Origin: Pseudobutyrivibrio sp.
Lineage (GTDB): Bacteria > Bacillota > Clostridia > Lachnospirales > Lachnospiraceae
Assembly (NCBI RefSeq): GCF_015057185.1
Contig: NZ_SVEV01000002.1
Location: forward strand, 62,001-126,000
Length of the DNA stretch: 64,000 bases
Direction of reading: 5' to 3'
The stretch's first letter is position 1. Each line of letters begins with the position of its first letter. This document shows positions 28,956 to 39,340 of this stretch, in pieces. The notes below the pieces were generated by a model. The model had not been told where the DNA came from. It saw only the letters and a list, made by a program, of their open reading frames with translations, and ran no database searches. The translations under genes and the position numbers were made by a program.

Positions 28956-30992
28956 ATGAATATTGGTGACGTACTTGGCGACTCTTACCAAATTATAGAG
29001 CAAATTGGAGAAGGTGGCGGCGGAATTGTTTATAAAGCCCGCCACCTTCGTTTGGATACTCTTGTAGTAGTAAAACAAATCCGTGAAGAGGTCAAAGATA
29101 GAGTATATAGAAGACAGGAAGCGGATATTCTTAAAAAATTAAAACATCCCAATCTACCACGTGTATATGACTTTATCGAGACGGATGAAGGCATCTACAC
29201 AGTAATGGATTTTATTGAGGGAACCTCCCTTGATAATATTTTAAATAATGGTAGTCATTACACTCAACGAGACATCGTTAGGTGGGGGAGACAGTTATCT
29301 GATGCATTAGCATATCTTCATAGTCAGACTCCGGCGATAATTCATTCAGATATAAAACCAGCAAATATAATTATAAATTCAAATGGGGATGCCACATTAA
29401 TCGATTTCAATGTATCGGTTTTATTTGATGACAGCCTTAAATTTTCTGTGGGTATTTCTATCGGTTACGCTCCACCAGAACAATATAGAGATATTGAAAC
29501 TTATAAAAAAGTTACACATGTCAACACAATCCCTGGCTCTGCAACAGAACGAGTATTCTCATCACTTATGGGAACTACTGATATTAATCAAGTAGCTCAA
29601 AAAGCTGTATACCATGTGGCTGACGAGGATGCTACGGAAATATGGGATGATGACAAAACGGTCATCTTAAAACTCACGATGACAATTGATGCCCGTTCAG
29701 ATGTTTATAGCCTCGGTGCTGTTCTTTATCACCTTATTACAGGCAAAGGACCAGAAATAGATTTCAATGCTATTGTTCCATTGTCAAAGCTAAACTTAAA
29801 TATCAGCGAAGGACTTGTTGTTATCATTGATAAAATGATGGCCCTTAATCCAGATGATAGGTATCAGAACGGTATAAAAGTTCATGAGGCATTTGTAAAT
29901 ATTTACAAGCTCGATCGTAGATATATTGCACTTAAGCGCAAGGAAAAGGTTCTATTAGTAGCAGCGTTACTTTCATTAGTTTTTGGATGTGGACTAGTAG
30001 GCTTTGGAATCAAACGCATTCAAATAGAATATGATGCTCACTACGACAGTGAGGTTTTAACTGCAGATAACAGCGCAAATAACTATAACTATCAGGTGGC
30101 AATAGAAACAGTTAAAGCTCTAGAAGAAGAAAAGCCAGAACGTCTAAAGGCATTTGAACGTGAAGCATATTACTTATATCTTTCAGGAGATTATGAAGGT
30201 GCTCAAAACAGAATCCAAGAGATTTTTGCCAGCCAGATAGTTGTTGAAAACGAATATAACACAAAGGATTTAATTGGAAATCTTTATGCTATCATGGGCA
30301 ATTGCTCATACGAGCTTGAGGATTATGAGAATGCAAAACATTATCTTGAGCAAGCTTTCGAATATGTGGAGGACAATCCTACATATTATCGTGATTATGC
30401 AGTGTCCTTGGCAAAATTGGGCGATTTAGAAAAGGCAGAGGATACAGTTGAAATAGCAGTATCTTATGGCATGAATCAAGTGTCTATGGACTACGTAAAT
30501 GCGGAAATTGAAAGTAGCAAAGGAAATTATGTTGCAGCAGTTTCTCTACTTGAGCCAATCATCAAGGACAAACTCGATATTGAAATCTACAACAGAGCAT
30601 TGCTTTTAGCAGCCCGTGATTATGTTCAAATGGAAAAATATGATGACGCTCTAAACATCTACATCATGATTAGAGAATCAGGGGTAGATACTTATCAAAT
30701 TGGTGAAAATATAGCTTACCTTTATGGTCAGCTTGGAGATTTAGATAGTGCAGAGCAGGAGCTTCTTAGTCTTGCTGAACAGTATCCAAACAACTATAGA
30801 GTATACAAACGACTTGCAGTATTAGAAGTACAAAAGCAGGATACAAAGGCAAACGAAAACAGAGATTACCATCAGATGCAGGAGTATTGCAACAAAGCAT
30901 TTGAACTCTACGAACAAGCAAATGTTGAGGATTCAGAGATGGAAGTTCTTAAAACTCAATTGAAAAATGTTAAGGATGGAGGCTGGTTATAA
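28956..30992 (+). CDS. Ser/Thr kinase-like protein with TM and C-terminal TPR domain; atypical HSD/DFN catalytic motifs
   Basis: GEGGGGIVYKA, VVVKQI, IIHSDIKPANIII, LIDFNVSVLF; TM VLLVAALLSLVFGCGLVGFGI; TPR-like repeats. Confidence 0.88.
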   Translation: MNIGDVLGDSYQIIEQIGEGGGGIVYKARHLRLDTLVVVKQIREEVKDRVYRRQEADILKKLKHPNLPRVYDFIETDEGIYTVMDFIEGTSLDNILNNGSHYTQRDIVRWGRQLSDALAYLHSQTPAIIHSDIKPANIIINSNGDATLIDFNVSVLFDDSLKFSVGISIGYAPPEQYRDIETYKKVTHVNTIPGSATERVFSSLMGTTDINQVAQKAVYHVADEDATEIWDDDKTVILKLTMTIDARSDVYSLGAVLYHLITGKGPEIDFNAIVPLSKLNLNISEGLVVIIDKMMALNPDDRYQNGIKVHEAFVNIYKLDRRYIALKRKEKVLLVAALLSLVFGCGLVGFGIKRIQIEYDAHYDSEVLTADNSANNYNYQVAIETVKALEEEKPERLKAFEREAYYLYLSGDYEGAQNRIQEIFASQIVVENEYNTKDLIGNLYAIMGNCSYELEDYENAKHYLEQAFEYVEDNPTYYRDYAVSLAKLGDLEKAEDTVEIAVSYGMNQVSMDYVNAEIESSKGNYVAAVSLLEPIIKDKLDIEIYNRALLLAARDYVQMEKYDDALNIYIMIRESGVDTYQIGENIAYLYGQLGDLDSAEQELLSLAEQYPNNYRVYKRLAVLEVQKQDTKANENRDYHQMQEYCNKAFELYEQANVEDSEMEVLKTQLKNVKDGGWL

Positions 30993-31126
30993 TGGGAAAA
31001 TTTATATTCTTTGGCGGAATAGCCCTATGTGGCTTAGCCCTTGTACTTTTCATCGCATATATAGTACTTGCGAAATCATCATTGAAACGACTTAAGAAAA
31101 CTCTTGATAACGAATACGGAATTTAA
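30992..31126 (+). CDS. Small membrane protein, 44 aa, not in the ORF track
   Basis: ATG overlaps the kinase stop (TAATG); MGKFIFFGGIALCGLALVLFIAYIVLAKSSLKRLKKTLDNEYGI. Confidence 0.6.
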   Translation: MGKFIFFGGIALCGLALVLFIAYIVLAKSSLKRLKKTLDNEYGI

Positions 31127-31156
31127 CAATAACTTAGATAATAAGAAGGTGGAAAA

Positions 31157-32197
31157 ATGATACTAAAACTTGGAATTGCTGACAGTAATAAAGATTATGT
31201 AGCAAGAATAGGAAAGGTTTTGTCAGGCTATGATGAGGTAGAAATCTATTCATATACAGATAAAGCAAATTTGCCAGAGCTTTTGGCTAGTGTGAAGTTA
31301 GATGTACTTCTCATATCTCCAGACATGTATTTTGCAGGCTGTGACAGCTTTGTAAAATTACCTATTATCCTTGTAGATGAGTCTGGAACAGTAGATCCAG
31401 AGCTTGCCCAAATAGGTAAAGTACAAAAATACCAGCGAATCAGCAATGTCTACAAGAGTGTCATTGAGCAATATGCTTCAGTTTCTGGTGTAACAGGATC
31501 TGATAAATCTATTGGTGCCAAAGTTATTGCATTTTGGTCACCAGTCGGTGGGGCAGGCAAAACTACAGTAGCTATGGCTACAGCAACAAAGTTGGCTAGC
31601 ATAGGCAAGGAAACCTTGTATTTGAATTTAGAGATGTATCCAAGTGATAGTATATTTTTTGAAGACAAACTTGGTCGAGGCATTAGAGAATTAGCAGCTG
31701 AGATTAATAACAACATTAATTTCGAAATGAAGATTCAGGGTATCAAACAGGACAAGCAACCACATCTTCACTATGTCGCAAGCTTTGACAAGTTCGCAGA
31801 TTTTGATGCTACTACTGCAGAGGAGCTTACAAGTCTAGTTGATGTTTTAGCAACATACGGTCATTTTGATTACGTTATTGTGGACTTGGATTCATCTTCA
31901 TGCAGCAAAAATGCAGAATTACTTAAGATGGCAGATCAGGTTGTTTTGGTACAATCCAGCGATGTAATTTCTGCTAAAAAAATCCAGTCTTATTATTCAG
32001 CAGTAGAAATTGCTGGTGATTTTGAATTAAATAAATGCATTTCAATTACTAACAAGGTTGTTAATGGTAGACCTGTATTCTTTGAAGGTTCAGTTAGAAA
32101 TGTAGCTTCATTGCCTATGATTTCAAACACAGCAGAGAACATTGTATACGGTTTATCAGTTAACGTTGAAATGGATAAAATTGTGGGAGCGCTATAA
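31157..32197 (+). CDS. tadZ: TadZ/CpaE-like ATPase
   Basis: Receiver-like N-terminus, SPVGGAGKTTVAMATATKLASIGK, DYVIVDLDSS; followed by CpaF-like gene. Confidence 0.8.
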   Translation: MILKLGIADSNKDYVARIGKVLSGYDEVEIYSYTDKANLPELLASVKLDVLLISPDMYFAGCDSFVKLPIILVDESGTVDPELAQIGKVQKYQRISNVYKSVIEQYASVSGVTGSDKSIGAKVIAFWSPVGGAGKTTVAMATATKLASIGKETLYLNLEMYPSDSIFFEDKLGRGIRELAAEINNNINFEMKIQGIKQDKQPHLHYVASFDKFADFDATTAEELTSLVDVLATYGHFDYVIVDLDSSSCSKNAELLKMADQVVLVQSSDVISAKKIQSYYSAVEIAGDFELNKCISITNKVVNGRPVFFEGSVRNVASLPMISNTAENIVYGLSVNVEMDKIVGAL

Positions 32198-32200
32198 GAG

Positions 32201-33478
32201 ATGAACGATTATTTCTCAGAAGAAGTAACTAGGATAAAAACAATTGTCACTGCAGTAGATGATTACGCCAGTTTCTCTGATGAAGAACTCAAGAAGAAAA
32301 TAAAAGAAATTTTTGACAACAGAAAGGCTTCTATTGCAAACGAAGATCCTGAGATTCAAAGATTCTACGGTGCAATGTCATACAAGGTTGAAAACAGTCT
32401 ATTAGACACAGTCTTTGAGTCAATCAGAGGTCTTGGAATTCTTGGTAAAATCATTTCTGACAAAACCATTACTGAAATTATGATAAATGGTTATGACAAT
32501 ATTTTCGTAGAGCAGAACGGAAAACTTACTCAGATACCTGATAGATTTGAGAGTCAAGAAGCATTTAGAAATATTATTACTAAGTTCGTTCAGGAGATGG
32601 GTAGATCTGTAACAGAATCAGATCCAATAGTTGACTCAAGACTTTCCGATGGTTCCCGTGTAAACGTTGTACTTGATCCTATCGCTCTTAATGGTCCGAT
32701 AGTTACAATTCGTCGTTTCCCAGAAGAGGGTATGACAATTGAAAAATTAATAAAATTTGGCTCACTTACAAATGAGGCAGCAGAGTTTTTAAAGAAGCTA
32801 GTTGAGGCAAAATATAATGTGTTTATCTCTGGTGGTACAGGTTCCGGAAAAACAACATTCCTTAACGCCTTATCAAATTACATCCCATCAAATGAAAGAG
32901 TTATTACGATTGAGGATTCAGCAGAGCTTCAAATTAAGAATATTCCAAACTTAGTTAGATTAGAAACAAGAAATGCAAATGCTACTGGTGAAGGAGAAAT
33001 TTCAATCAGAGATTTGATTAAGTCTTCACTTCGAATGAGACCGGATAGAATTGTTGTTGGTGAGGTCCGTGGCGCTGAGGCATTGGATATGTTACAGGCC
33101 ATGAACACAGGTCATGATGGTTCACTTTCGACAGGTCACGCCAACAGTGCAAGAGATATGCTTAGCCGTCTAGAAACAATGGTACTTAGTGGTTCCCCAG
33201 GACTTCCACTTCCTGCCATCAGACAGCAGATTGTATCGGCTGTTGACATCATTGTTCATTTGGGAAGGATGCGTGATAGTTCAAGAAAAACACTTGAGAT
33301 TTCCGAAATCCTTAAACTTGATGAACATGGCGAGATTCTTTTAAATCCACTATTTCAGTTCAAAGAGGACCCAGAGAGAAGCACAAAGGAAAAAGTCATT
33401 GGTTCATTGCAGCGAACAGATAACGAGATGGTTCATCCAGACAAGTTTATTGCAAGTGGAATCTATGACTATCTATAA
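32201..33478 (+). CDS. tadA: TadA/CpaF secretion ATPase
   Basis: ISGGTGSGKTTFLNALSNYI, IEDSAELQI, LRMRPDRIVVGEVRGAEALDMLQAMNTGHDGSLSTGHANS. Confidence 0.96.
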   Translation: MNDYFSEEVTRIKTIVTAVDDYASFSDEELKKKIKEIFDNRKASIANEDPEIQRFYGAMSYKVENSLLDTVFESIRGLGILGKIISDKTITEIMINGYDNIFVEQNGKLTQIPDRFESQEAFRNIITKFVQEMGRSVTESDPIVDSRLSDGSRVNVVLDPIALNGPIVTIRRFPEEGMTIEKLIKFGSLTNEAAEFLKKLVEAKYNVFISGGTGSGKTTFLNALSNYIPSNERVITIEDSAELQIKNIPNLVRLETRNANATGEGEISIRDLIKSSLRMRPDRIVVGEVRGAEALDMLQAMNTGHDGSLSTGHANSARDMLSRLETMVLSGSPGLPLPAIRQQIVSAVDIIVHLGRMRDSSRKTLEISEILKLDEHGEILLNPLFQFKEDPERSTKEKVIGSLQRTDNEMVHPDKFIASGIYDYL

Positions 33479-33491
33479 ATAGGAGTTTTAT

Positions 33492-34253
33492 ATGCAGAAC
33501 AATAATCTAACGGTATATTACCAATGTAATATGACAAAAAAAGACCATATTACTGTTTATGTGCTTGCTTCGTTTTTGGCAGCAGCAGTAGTATATCTTT
33601 TCTATCATTTAATAATCATTTCTGTAGTTTTGGGATTATTTTTGGGATATTTCCTCGAAAAGATTTATGCGCAATCAACAATCACTAAAAGGCAGAAAAA
33701 GCTTTTGTTAGAATTTAGAGATTTCCTTGAGAATATGTCAGTTGCAGCCAATGCAGGCGATGTAGAATATAAGGCAATTCTATCAGCAAGAAATGCACTT
33801 AAGCAGGTTTATGACGATGATGCAGATATCATAATAGAGATTAACAATATTATTAATCAGTATGAGAACGGTGGTCGTAAGCTAACAGATTTATTCATGG
33901 ATTTTGCTAACCGTAGCCAGCTTGAGGATGTAAAAAGTTTTGCCACTATTTTTTCTGTAATCGAAGGTAAATCAAACAACTTTGGTGCCATCATCAATCA
34001 AACTTACAACATTATCGGAGACAAAATTGAGATTACAGAGGAGATTGAAACAGCCATCACTTCGTCAAAGTCTGAGACATATACCATGCTTTGCATGCCA
34101 ATAATCATTGTAATTTTCATGTCAGCATTGGGTTCAGGCTTTATGGATAGTTTATTTACTACAACAGTTGGACATATAGTAGCTACAGTAGCACTTGCGC
34201 TCTTTGCAGCATCATTTGTAATTGCAGTAAAGGCAATAAATATAAAAGTATAA
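33492..34253 (+). CDS. tadB: TadB-like membrane protein
   Basis: Position directly after tadA; GspF-like layout (DFLENMSVAANAG...ALKQVYDDDADIIIEINNI) with flanking TMs. Confidence 0.75.
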   Translation: MQNNNLTVYYQCNMTKKDHITVYVLASFLAAAVVYLFYHLIIISVVLGLFLGYFLEKIYAQSTITKRQKKLLLEFRDFLENMSVAANAGDVEYKAILSARNALKQVYDDDADIIIEINNIINQYENGGRKLTDLFMDFANRSQLEDVKSFATIFSVIEGKSNNFGAIINQTYNIIGDKIEITEEIETAITSSKSETYTMLCMPIIIVIFMSALGSGFMDSLFTTTVGHIVATVALALFAASFVIAVKAINIKV

Positions 34254-34265
34254 AGGAGATAGTAA

Positions 34266-35327
34266 ATGTTAATAGGAATTATTTGTTCGACAGTAATATT
34301 TCTCGCATATGCTTTTTTGTGTCTTCGTGCAAATGAAAAATCAATGGAGAGCTTGAAAAATACCCAGATTCTTATGGAGTCCGAAAAGCTTGAAGTTATC
34401 GAATTGGAGATGACAGAATTAGCCGAGGATTTCAAGGCTACTGCTGAAACTATGACTGCAAAAGAAAAAAAGAAAATCAAGAAAAAGGCGTCCGCATTAA
34501 AAAAGAAGAGAGATGCATCTCAAAAATTACTTGAAAAATATCAGACTGGCAAAATTAGCGCCTTGGACACAGTGGCACTTGCGGGATATGGAGCAATCTC
34601 TTTATTAGGCTGGGATATCAATACTCCAATTATCAAGCGTCTTATTATTAAATGCCAACAGCTAAAGAAACAAGATGTAGCCGTTAGTTATGCATATTAC
34701 ATGTTAGCTAGCCTTATCGCACTTTCAATGATTGGTGGAATTGTTGGTTTTGCAATGCTTTCAGTAGGAATTGCTATGGAAATAGGCGGACGTACAGTTG
34801 TTGTTTTCATAGTTCCATTACTACTTTGTGGCATAGTTGGATACTTGCCACTAGACAGAATTAATTCTGAAGTTGAAAAGAGAAAAGATTCTATTGAGTT
34901 AGATTTTCCACAGGTTATTTCAAAGCTTACATTGCTGACATCTGCCGGTTTGGAAGTTAATCAGGCATGGCAACTTACAATGAAAAGTGGTGATGGAGTT
35001 TTATACGAAGAGATGAAATTAGTATCTCGAGACATTGCAAACAATGTATCTCCATCAGAGGCATACCATAAAATGCAAGTTAAATGTAATGACAAATATG
35101 TTACAAAGCTTGCATCTGCGATTACCCAAAACATATCAAAGGGTAATTCTGAAATTGTTAAATATTTCAAAGAGTTAAACGACGAAAGCTGGATGGAAAG
35201 AAAACATAGCAGCCGTCGTATGGCTGAAAAAGTTCAGCAAAAGCTTTTAATTCCAACATTACTTATGTTTGCTGGAATATTAATTATGGTTATCGTACCC
35301 GTAATGAGTGGCTTCAATATGTTTTAA
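34266..35327 (+). CDS. tadC: TadC-like membrane protein
   Basis: T2SF-like segment ELDFPQVISKLTLLTSAGLEVNQAWQLTM; TM arrangement; order after tadB. Confidence 0.78.
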   Translation: MLIGIICSTVIFLAYAFLCLRANEKSMESLKNTQILMESEKLEVIELEMTELAEDFKATAETMTAKEKKKIKKKASALKKKRDASQKLLEKYQTGKISALDTVALAGYGAISLLGWDINTPIIKRLIIKCQQLKKQDVAVSYAYYMLASLIALSMIGGIVGFAMLSVGIAMEIGGRTVVVFIVPLLLCGIVGYLPLDRINSEVEKRKDSIELDFPQVISKLTLLTSAGLEVNQAWQLTMKSGDGVLYEEMKLVSRDIANNVSPSEAYHKMQVKCNDKYVTKLASAITQNISKGNSEIVKYFKELNDESWMERKHSSRRMAEKVQQKLLIPTLLMFAGILIMVIVPVMSGFNMF

Positions 35328-35380
35328 GAACAGTCGTAGGGTAGATGATATATAGACAACAGATTTTTCAGGAGGAATAT

Positions 35381-35602
35381 ATGAGAAGATTAATCAACAA
35401 CAAGCTCATCGGAGCAAAAATCAAAATGAACAATGCAGTAAAGGCATTCAAAGAGGATAACAGAGGTGTATCTGGTATCGTTGCAGCAGTTATCTTAGTA
35501 CTTATCGCAGTTTTACTTGCAGCTTTATTCTGGGGCAAGTTACAGGAGTGGTTCAACTCTACATGGGGTAACGTTACAGAGACAACAAACGAGATTAAGT
35601 AA
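35381..35602 (+). CDS. Flp1-like major pilin candidate
   Basis: 73 aa; basic leader then DNRG-VSGIVAAVILVLIAVLLAALFW hydrophobic stretch; SD GGAGG. Confidence 0.75.
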   Translation: MRRLINNKLIGAKIKMNNAVKAFKEDNRGVSGIVAAVILVLIAVLLAALFWGKLQEWFNSTWGNVTETTNEIK

Positions 35603-35633
35603 TTTAGAAATTATTGAAGGGACAGAGAATAGA

Positions 35634-36287
35634 ATGAAAGTATTAAAAGACAATAAAGGAAATTCAATAGTTGAAGCCACAATTGTGTTTCCAATTATTA
35701 TTATGATTACTCTAGTTCTATTCTATTTGTCCCTATTTTTATGCCAAAGGGCAATTTTGCAGTCGAATTTGCAGACTGCATTGTTATATTTCAAAAATTC
35801 GGTCTCAGACACAAATGTTGTTCTTGTTGCAGATGGTGCATCTAATGCGTTAGATGTCCATGCTAATACCTTCGAGGATCAAGGACTAGGGTTTCCATAC
35901 AGGAACATTTTTATGATTACAGCTGAAGACGAAAGTACTTTTCAATCTTTTTTTGAATCAATAGCTGGACCGATGTTTTTTAGAAGTGTAAGTAATATTG
36001 AAGTCACATATGAAGTCAATAATTTTGTTGTATATCAAAATCTAACAGCAACAGCCACACAAAAAGTTAAAATGCCAGTTAGATTTGAAATATTAGGCTT
36101 TGACCCAAGTGTCACGTTAGGAGTTGAAGCTATGGTTGTAATTAATGATCCAGATGAATTTGTTAGAACTTCTCAGTTGGTGGGAGATGTAGTATCCGAA
36201 ACAAAAGTTGGTAAAAGCTTGCAAGCTATGACTGAAAAAGTAGCTGAGGCTTATGGAGAGATTAAAAGAGTACTACATGTTGAATAG
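35634..36287 (+). CDS. TadE-like pseudopilin
   Basis: KDNKG-NSIVEATIVFPIIIMITLVLFYLSLF; class-III-like G/XXXXE processing motif. Confidence 0.8.
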   Translation: MKVLKDNKGNSIVEATIVFPIIIMITLVLFYLSLFLCQRAILQSNLQTALLYFKNSVSDTNVVLVADGASNALDVHANTFEDQGLGFPYRNIFMITAEDESTFQSFFESIAGPMFFRSVSNIEVTYEVNNFVVYQNLTATATQKVKMPVRFEILGFDPSVTLGVEAMVVINDPDEFVRTSQLVGDVVSETKVGKSLQAMTEKVAEAYGEIKRVLHVE

Positions 36288-36334
36288 AGAATAATACATT
36301 ATCAAATGTTTATATAAAGGACTATAAATATATC

Positions 36335-38596
36335 ATGCATAAAGGGATGAGATATAAGAAAAAGGGAATAAGGGGATCGGTAACTGTTTTAGTAACCATG
36401 CTACTTGTACCATGTGTGTTTTTTACAGGATTTATGGTTGACTTAGCTAGACTAAAACTATTTGGTAATCAGGGTGTGATGGCTGCTGACACGTATGGTG
36501 CAGCAGTTTTGTCTGAGTATGATGGTTACTTGTATACATTATATGGTTTATTTGCCATTTCTAACGGTGGCGATGTAGATATGGACCAAATAAGTGAAGA
36601 AATTATTAAGACATATAAGGATGGAGCTAATTCACAAAAATCCTTCATGCCATATGGAAATGCTGACGTAAAATTGGACTATGAATGTGTCGAGGACAGT
36701 AGTCTCAGTAATACTAATATTCTAGAAACACAGATTGCTGATTATATGAAATATCGAATCATCGTTAGTATTGTAGAGGATACAGAAGGTGGAATATTAG
36801 ATGCAATTGATAATATGCAACATGTGGAAGAGAATCTAGATGTCTCAAAAAAATTAGAGGATCTTACAGAAGAATGTGATTCATACTCAACAAAGGCCCA
36901 AGATTACTATAAAGCCTTTGATTATGTTGCAAATACAGATGGTCCAGATATAAAAAATGATCTGGATGATTTAAACACGAAGATAAATGAGTATAATGAT
37001 GCCCTTACAGCTCTTGAAAACCTACGAAATGAAACAGCAGATACAGAAGAGGAACAAGAAGCGCTTGAAAGAAAAATAAATGCTGCAAATGATAATGTTA
37101 CTAATGCCATGAAGGCGGTAAATGACATAATAAATAGTATTAACACTTCCTATAGCAATGCTTATGATGATATTGTTTCTAAAGGTGATACGTTAATATC
37201 AGCAATGGCTGATTTCGAGGCTAAAAAACAGGCTGTTGAAAACTCTTTGGCTCAAGATGGGGTCAACGAACAATTTAAAGCAGCTGTAGAAAAAAATTTG
37301 GAAAACTTGGATCCGGTAAGTGAAGATGATATCCATCACTTAAATGATTTAGTTTTGTCTAATAAAAATTCTTTATCAGACACAATAAATGGATATACAG
37401 CTGATGGAATGAACCATCTTTCCAACGTAAGTGCTGATGTTTGGACAAATATAAGAACTGATGCCCAATACCAAGATTTAAAAGAAAAATATGATGGTAA
37501 TGGAGAAAGTGAAAAAAAAGCAAAGGCAAAGAGTAAGAAAGCAAAACAAAAGGTTGAAGATGAAGCAAATCAAAAGATAGAGGAGAGTAATGCTGCCGAA
37601 GAGGCTGCAGCAGATGCAACTAGAGATATTCCTGGAATGTATTCATCTACAGCAGGTTCGCCAATTGGGACAATAGATAGTGTAACAAATCTATTTGAAA
37701 ACTTAACTTCTGTTTTCAATAGTGATTCAGGAATTGCAACTACAGCTTTGGATGACTTTTATTTAATGGAATATGATTTTGGCATGTTTACTAATCGTAC
37801 CACAGGTGTTAAATCGGACGAAGAGGGAGCAGCTACTTCATTAGTTGGGTACGAGTTTTCGCCTAATTGTAATTATTCATATCTTGGGGAAATCGAATAT
37901 TTGATTTCAGGTCACACAGGCGATGGTTCTGCAAAGAAAAATTTGGCAGATGTCAGAAATAGAATTGTGGCTTTTAGAATGCTTATGAATTATATAAGTA
38001 CATATACATGTTCAGGAGTCAATACAGCCATTAATTCAGCATCTGCATTAGGTGTAGCACCACCAATCGTATTTGCATTGAATCAAGGAATGAGAGTTAG
38101 TTTGGCCACCTTAGAAAGTTACGGCGATTGGGATTTGTTAAAAAACGGAGAAAAAACTAAGCTTATCAAAAATGAAATATCTGATTTTGCATATGCTTCT
38201 AAAATTATATCGTTGGTAGATGATAGCGTACCTCTGGTTGATGAGGCAAAAGAAGCCTCAGATAAGAGTGAAATTGAACTTGATTATGAAGATTATACAA
38301 AGATTTTATTATATTTCTTTACAAATAGAGACCAAAGAGTACAACGAACTGGCGATTTGATAGAGATGAATGTTAACTGTGTAGCACAGGGCGTAGGCGA
38401 AAGTGGTACATTATCAAATAATGGTGCATTCCAATTAGATAAAGCCTATACAGCAGTAGATGCATCATGTATGTGTCAATTACCATTTGCAGTAATGCCT
38501 AAGGGATTTGCTAAACAGGCTAATCCTGATAAATATGATGAGATTCTTGAATTTGAAAGTAGATGGTACACATACACTGTTACGAGGTCGTATTAA
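36335..38596 (+). CDS. Large TadG-like/DUF5702-type protein with coiled coil
   Basis: IRGSVTVLVTMLLVPCVFFTGFMVDLARLKLFGNQ N-terminus; extended coiled-coil middle. Confidence 0.65.
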   Translation: MHKGMRYKKKGIRGSVTVLVTMLLVPCVFFTGFMVDLARLKLFGNQGVMAADTYGAAVLSEYDGYLYTLYGLFAISNGGDVDMDQISEEIIKTYKDGANSQKSFMPYGNADVKLDYECVEDSSLSNTNILETQIADYMKYRIIVSIVEDTEGGILDAIDNMQHVEENLDVSKKLEDLTEECDSYSTKAQDYYKAFDYVANTDGPDIKNDLDDLNTKINEYNDALTALENLRNETADTEEEQEALERKINAANDNVTNAMKAVNDIINSINTSYSNAYDDIVSKGDTLISAMADFEAKKQAVENSLAQDGVNEQFKAAVEKNLENLDPVSEDDIHHLNDLVLSNKNSLSDTINGYTADGMNHLSNVSADVWTNIRTDAQYQDLKEKYDGNGESEKKAKAKSKKAKQKVEDEANQKIEESNAAEEAAADATRDIPGMYSSTAGSPIGTIDSVTNLFENLTSVFNSDSGIATTALDDFYLMEYDFGMFTNRTTGVKSDEEGAATSLVGYEFSPNCNYSYLGEIEYLISGHTGDGSAKKNLADVRNRIVAFRMLMNYISTYTCSGVNTAINSASALGVAPPIVFALNQGMRVSLATLESYGDWDLLKNGEKTKLIKNEISDFAYASKIISLVDDSVPLVDEAKEASDKSEIELDYEDYTKILLYFFTNRDQRVQRTGDLIEMNVNCVAQGVGESGTLSNNGAFQLDKAYTAVDASCMCQLPFAVMPKGFAKQANPDKYDEILEFESRWYTYTVTRSY

Positions 38597-38597
38597 A

Positions 38598-39338
38598 TTG
38601 ATAATTAAAAATATTAGAAAAGACAAATCGGGAAGCATAGTTGTAGAAGCTAGTGTGTCATTGGTGATATTTATAGCAGCCATAGTTAGTATCATTAGCT
38701 TAATCAACGTGTTTATAGTTCACAATCGAATACAGTTTGCCCTTAATTCTGCAGCAAATCAGATTGCATCATATTCATATTTATATGAAATGTCACCAGT
38801 TGGCGAGGCTGTAGAAACGTTGCATAACGACGGAGATCCGTATATTGAAAAATATGATACCGTTAAGGGGGCTATTCAGGCGCTTAAAAACATATTTAGT
38901 AGCGGTAATACAATGTCTGCAGATGATTGGGTAAATAATGGAAATTCAGTTCTATCAGGTGCAGATACATTAGCTGATGATCCATATGCAGTAGCAATTG
39001 GCGCTCTATATAATGGCACTATAAATGGCGAACAGTTTATAGAAAATTCTGTAGCTGGTGGTTTGGGTTATTTGCTAACAAGACAATATATAGCACCAAG
39101 TTCTATGGATGCTAACGATTACCTTGATAAGCATTATGTAACAGATGGTTATGGAGGACTGAATTTTACAAAAAGCGAATTTAATCACGATACTGGATTA
39201 ATCGTTTTGGATGTAACTTACGATGTAGAAATACCACTCATAAATTTTTTCCTTAAAGATTACACACTTACAATCCATCAGAGAGCGTGCGCCAAAGGCT
39301 GGATGGACGGCGATGGAAACAAATATCCAAAAGATTAA
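38598..39338 (+). CDS. TadE/F-like pseudopilin
   Basis: RKDKSG-SIVVEASVSLVIFIAAIVSIISLINVF; probable TTG start after upstream stop. Confidence 0.75.
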   Translation: MIIKNIRKDKSGSIVVEASVSLVIFIAAIVSIISLINVFIVHNRIQFALNSAANQIASYSYLYEMSPVGEAVETLHNDGDPYIEKYDTVKGAIQALKNIFSSGNTMSADDWVNNGNSVLSGADTLADDPYAVAIGALYNGTINGEQFIENSVAGGLGYLLTRQYIAPSSMDANDYLDKHYVTDGYGGLNFTKSEFNHDTGLIVLDVTYDVEIPLINFFLKDYTLTIHQRACAKGWMDGDGNKYPKD

Positions 39339-39340
39339 AG

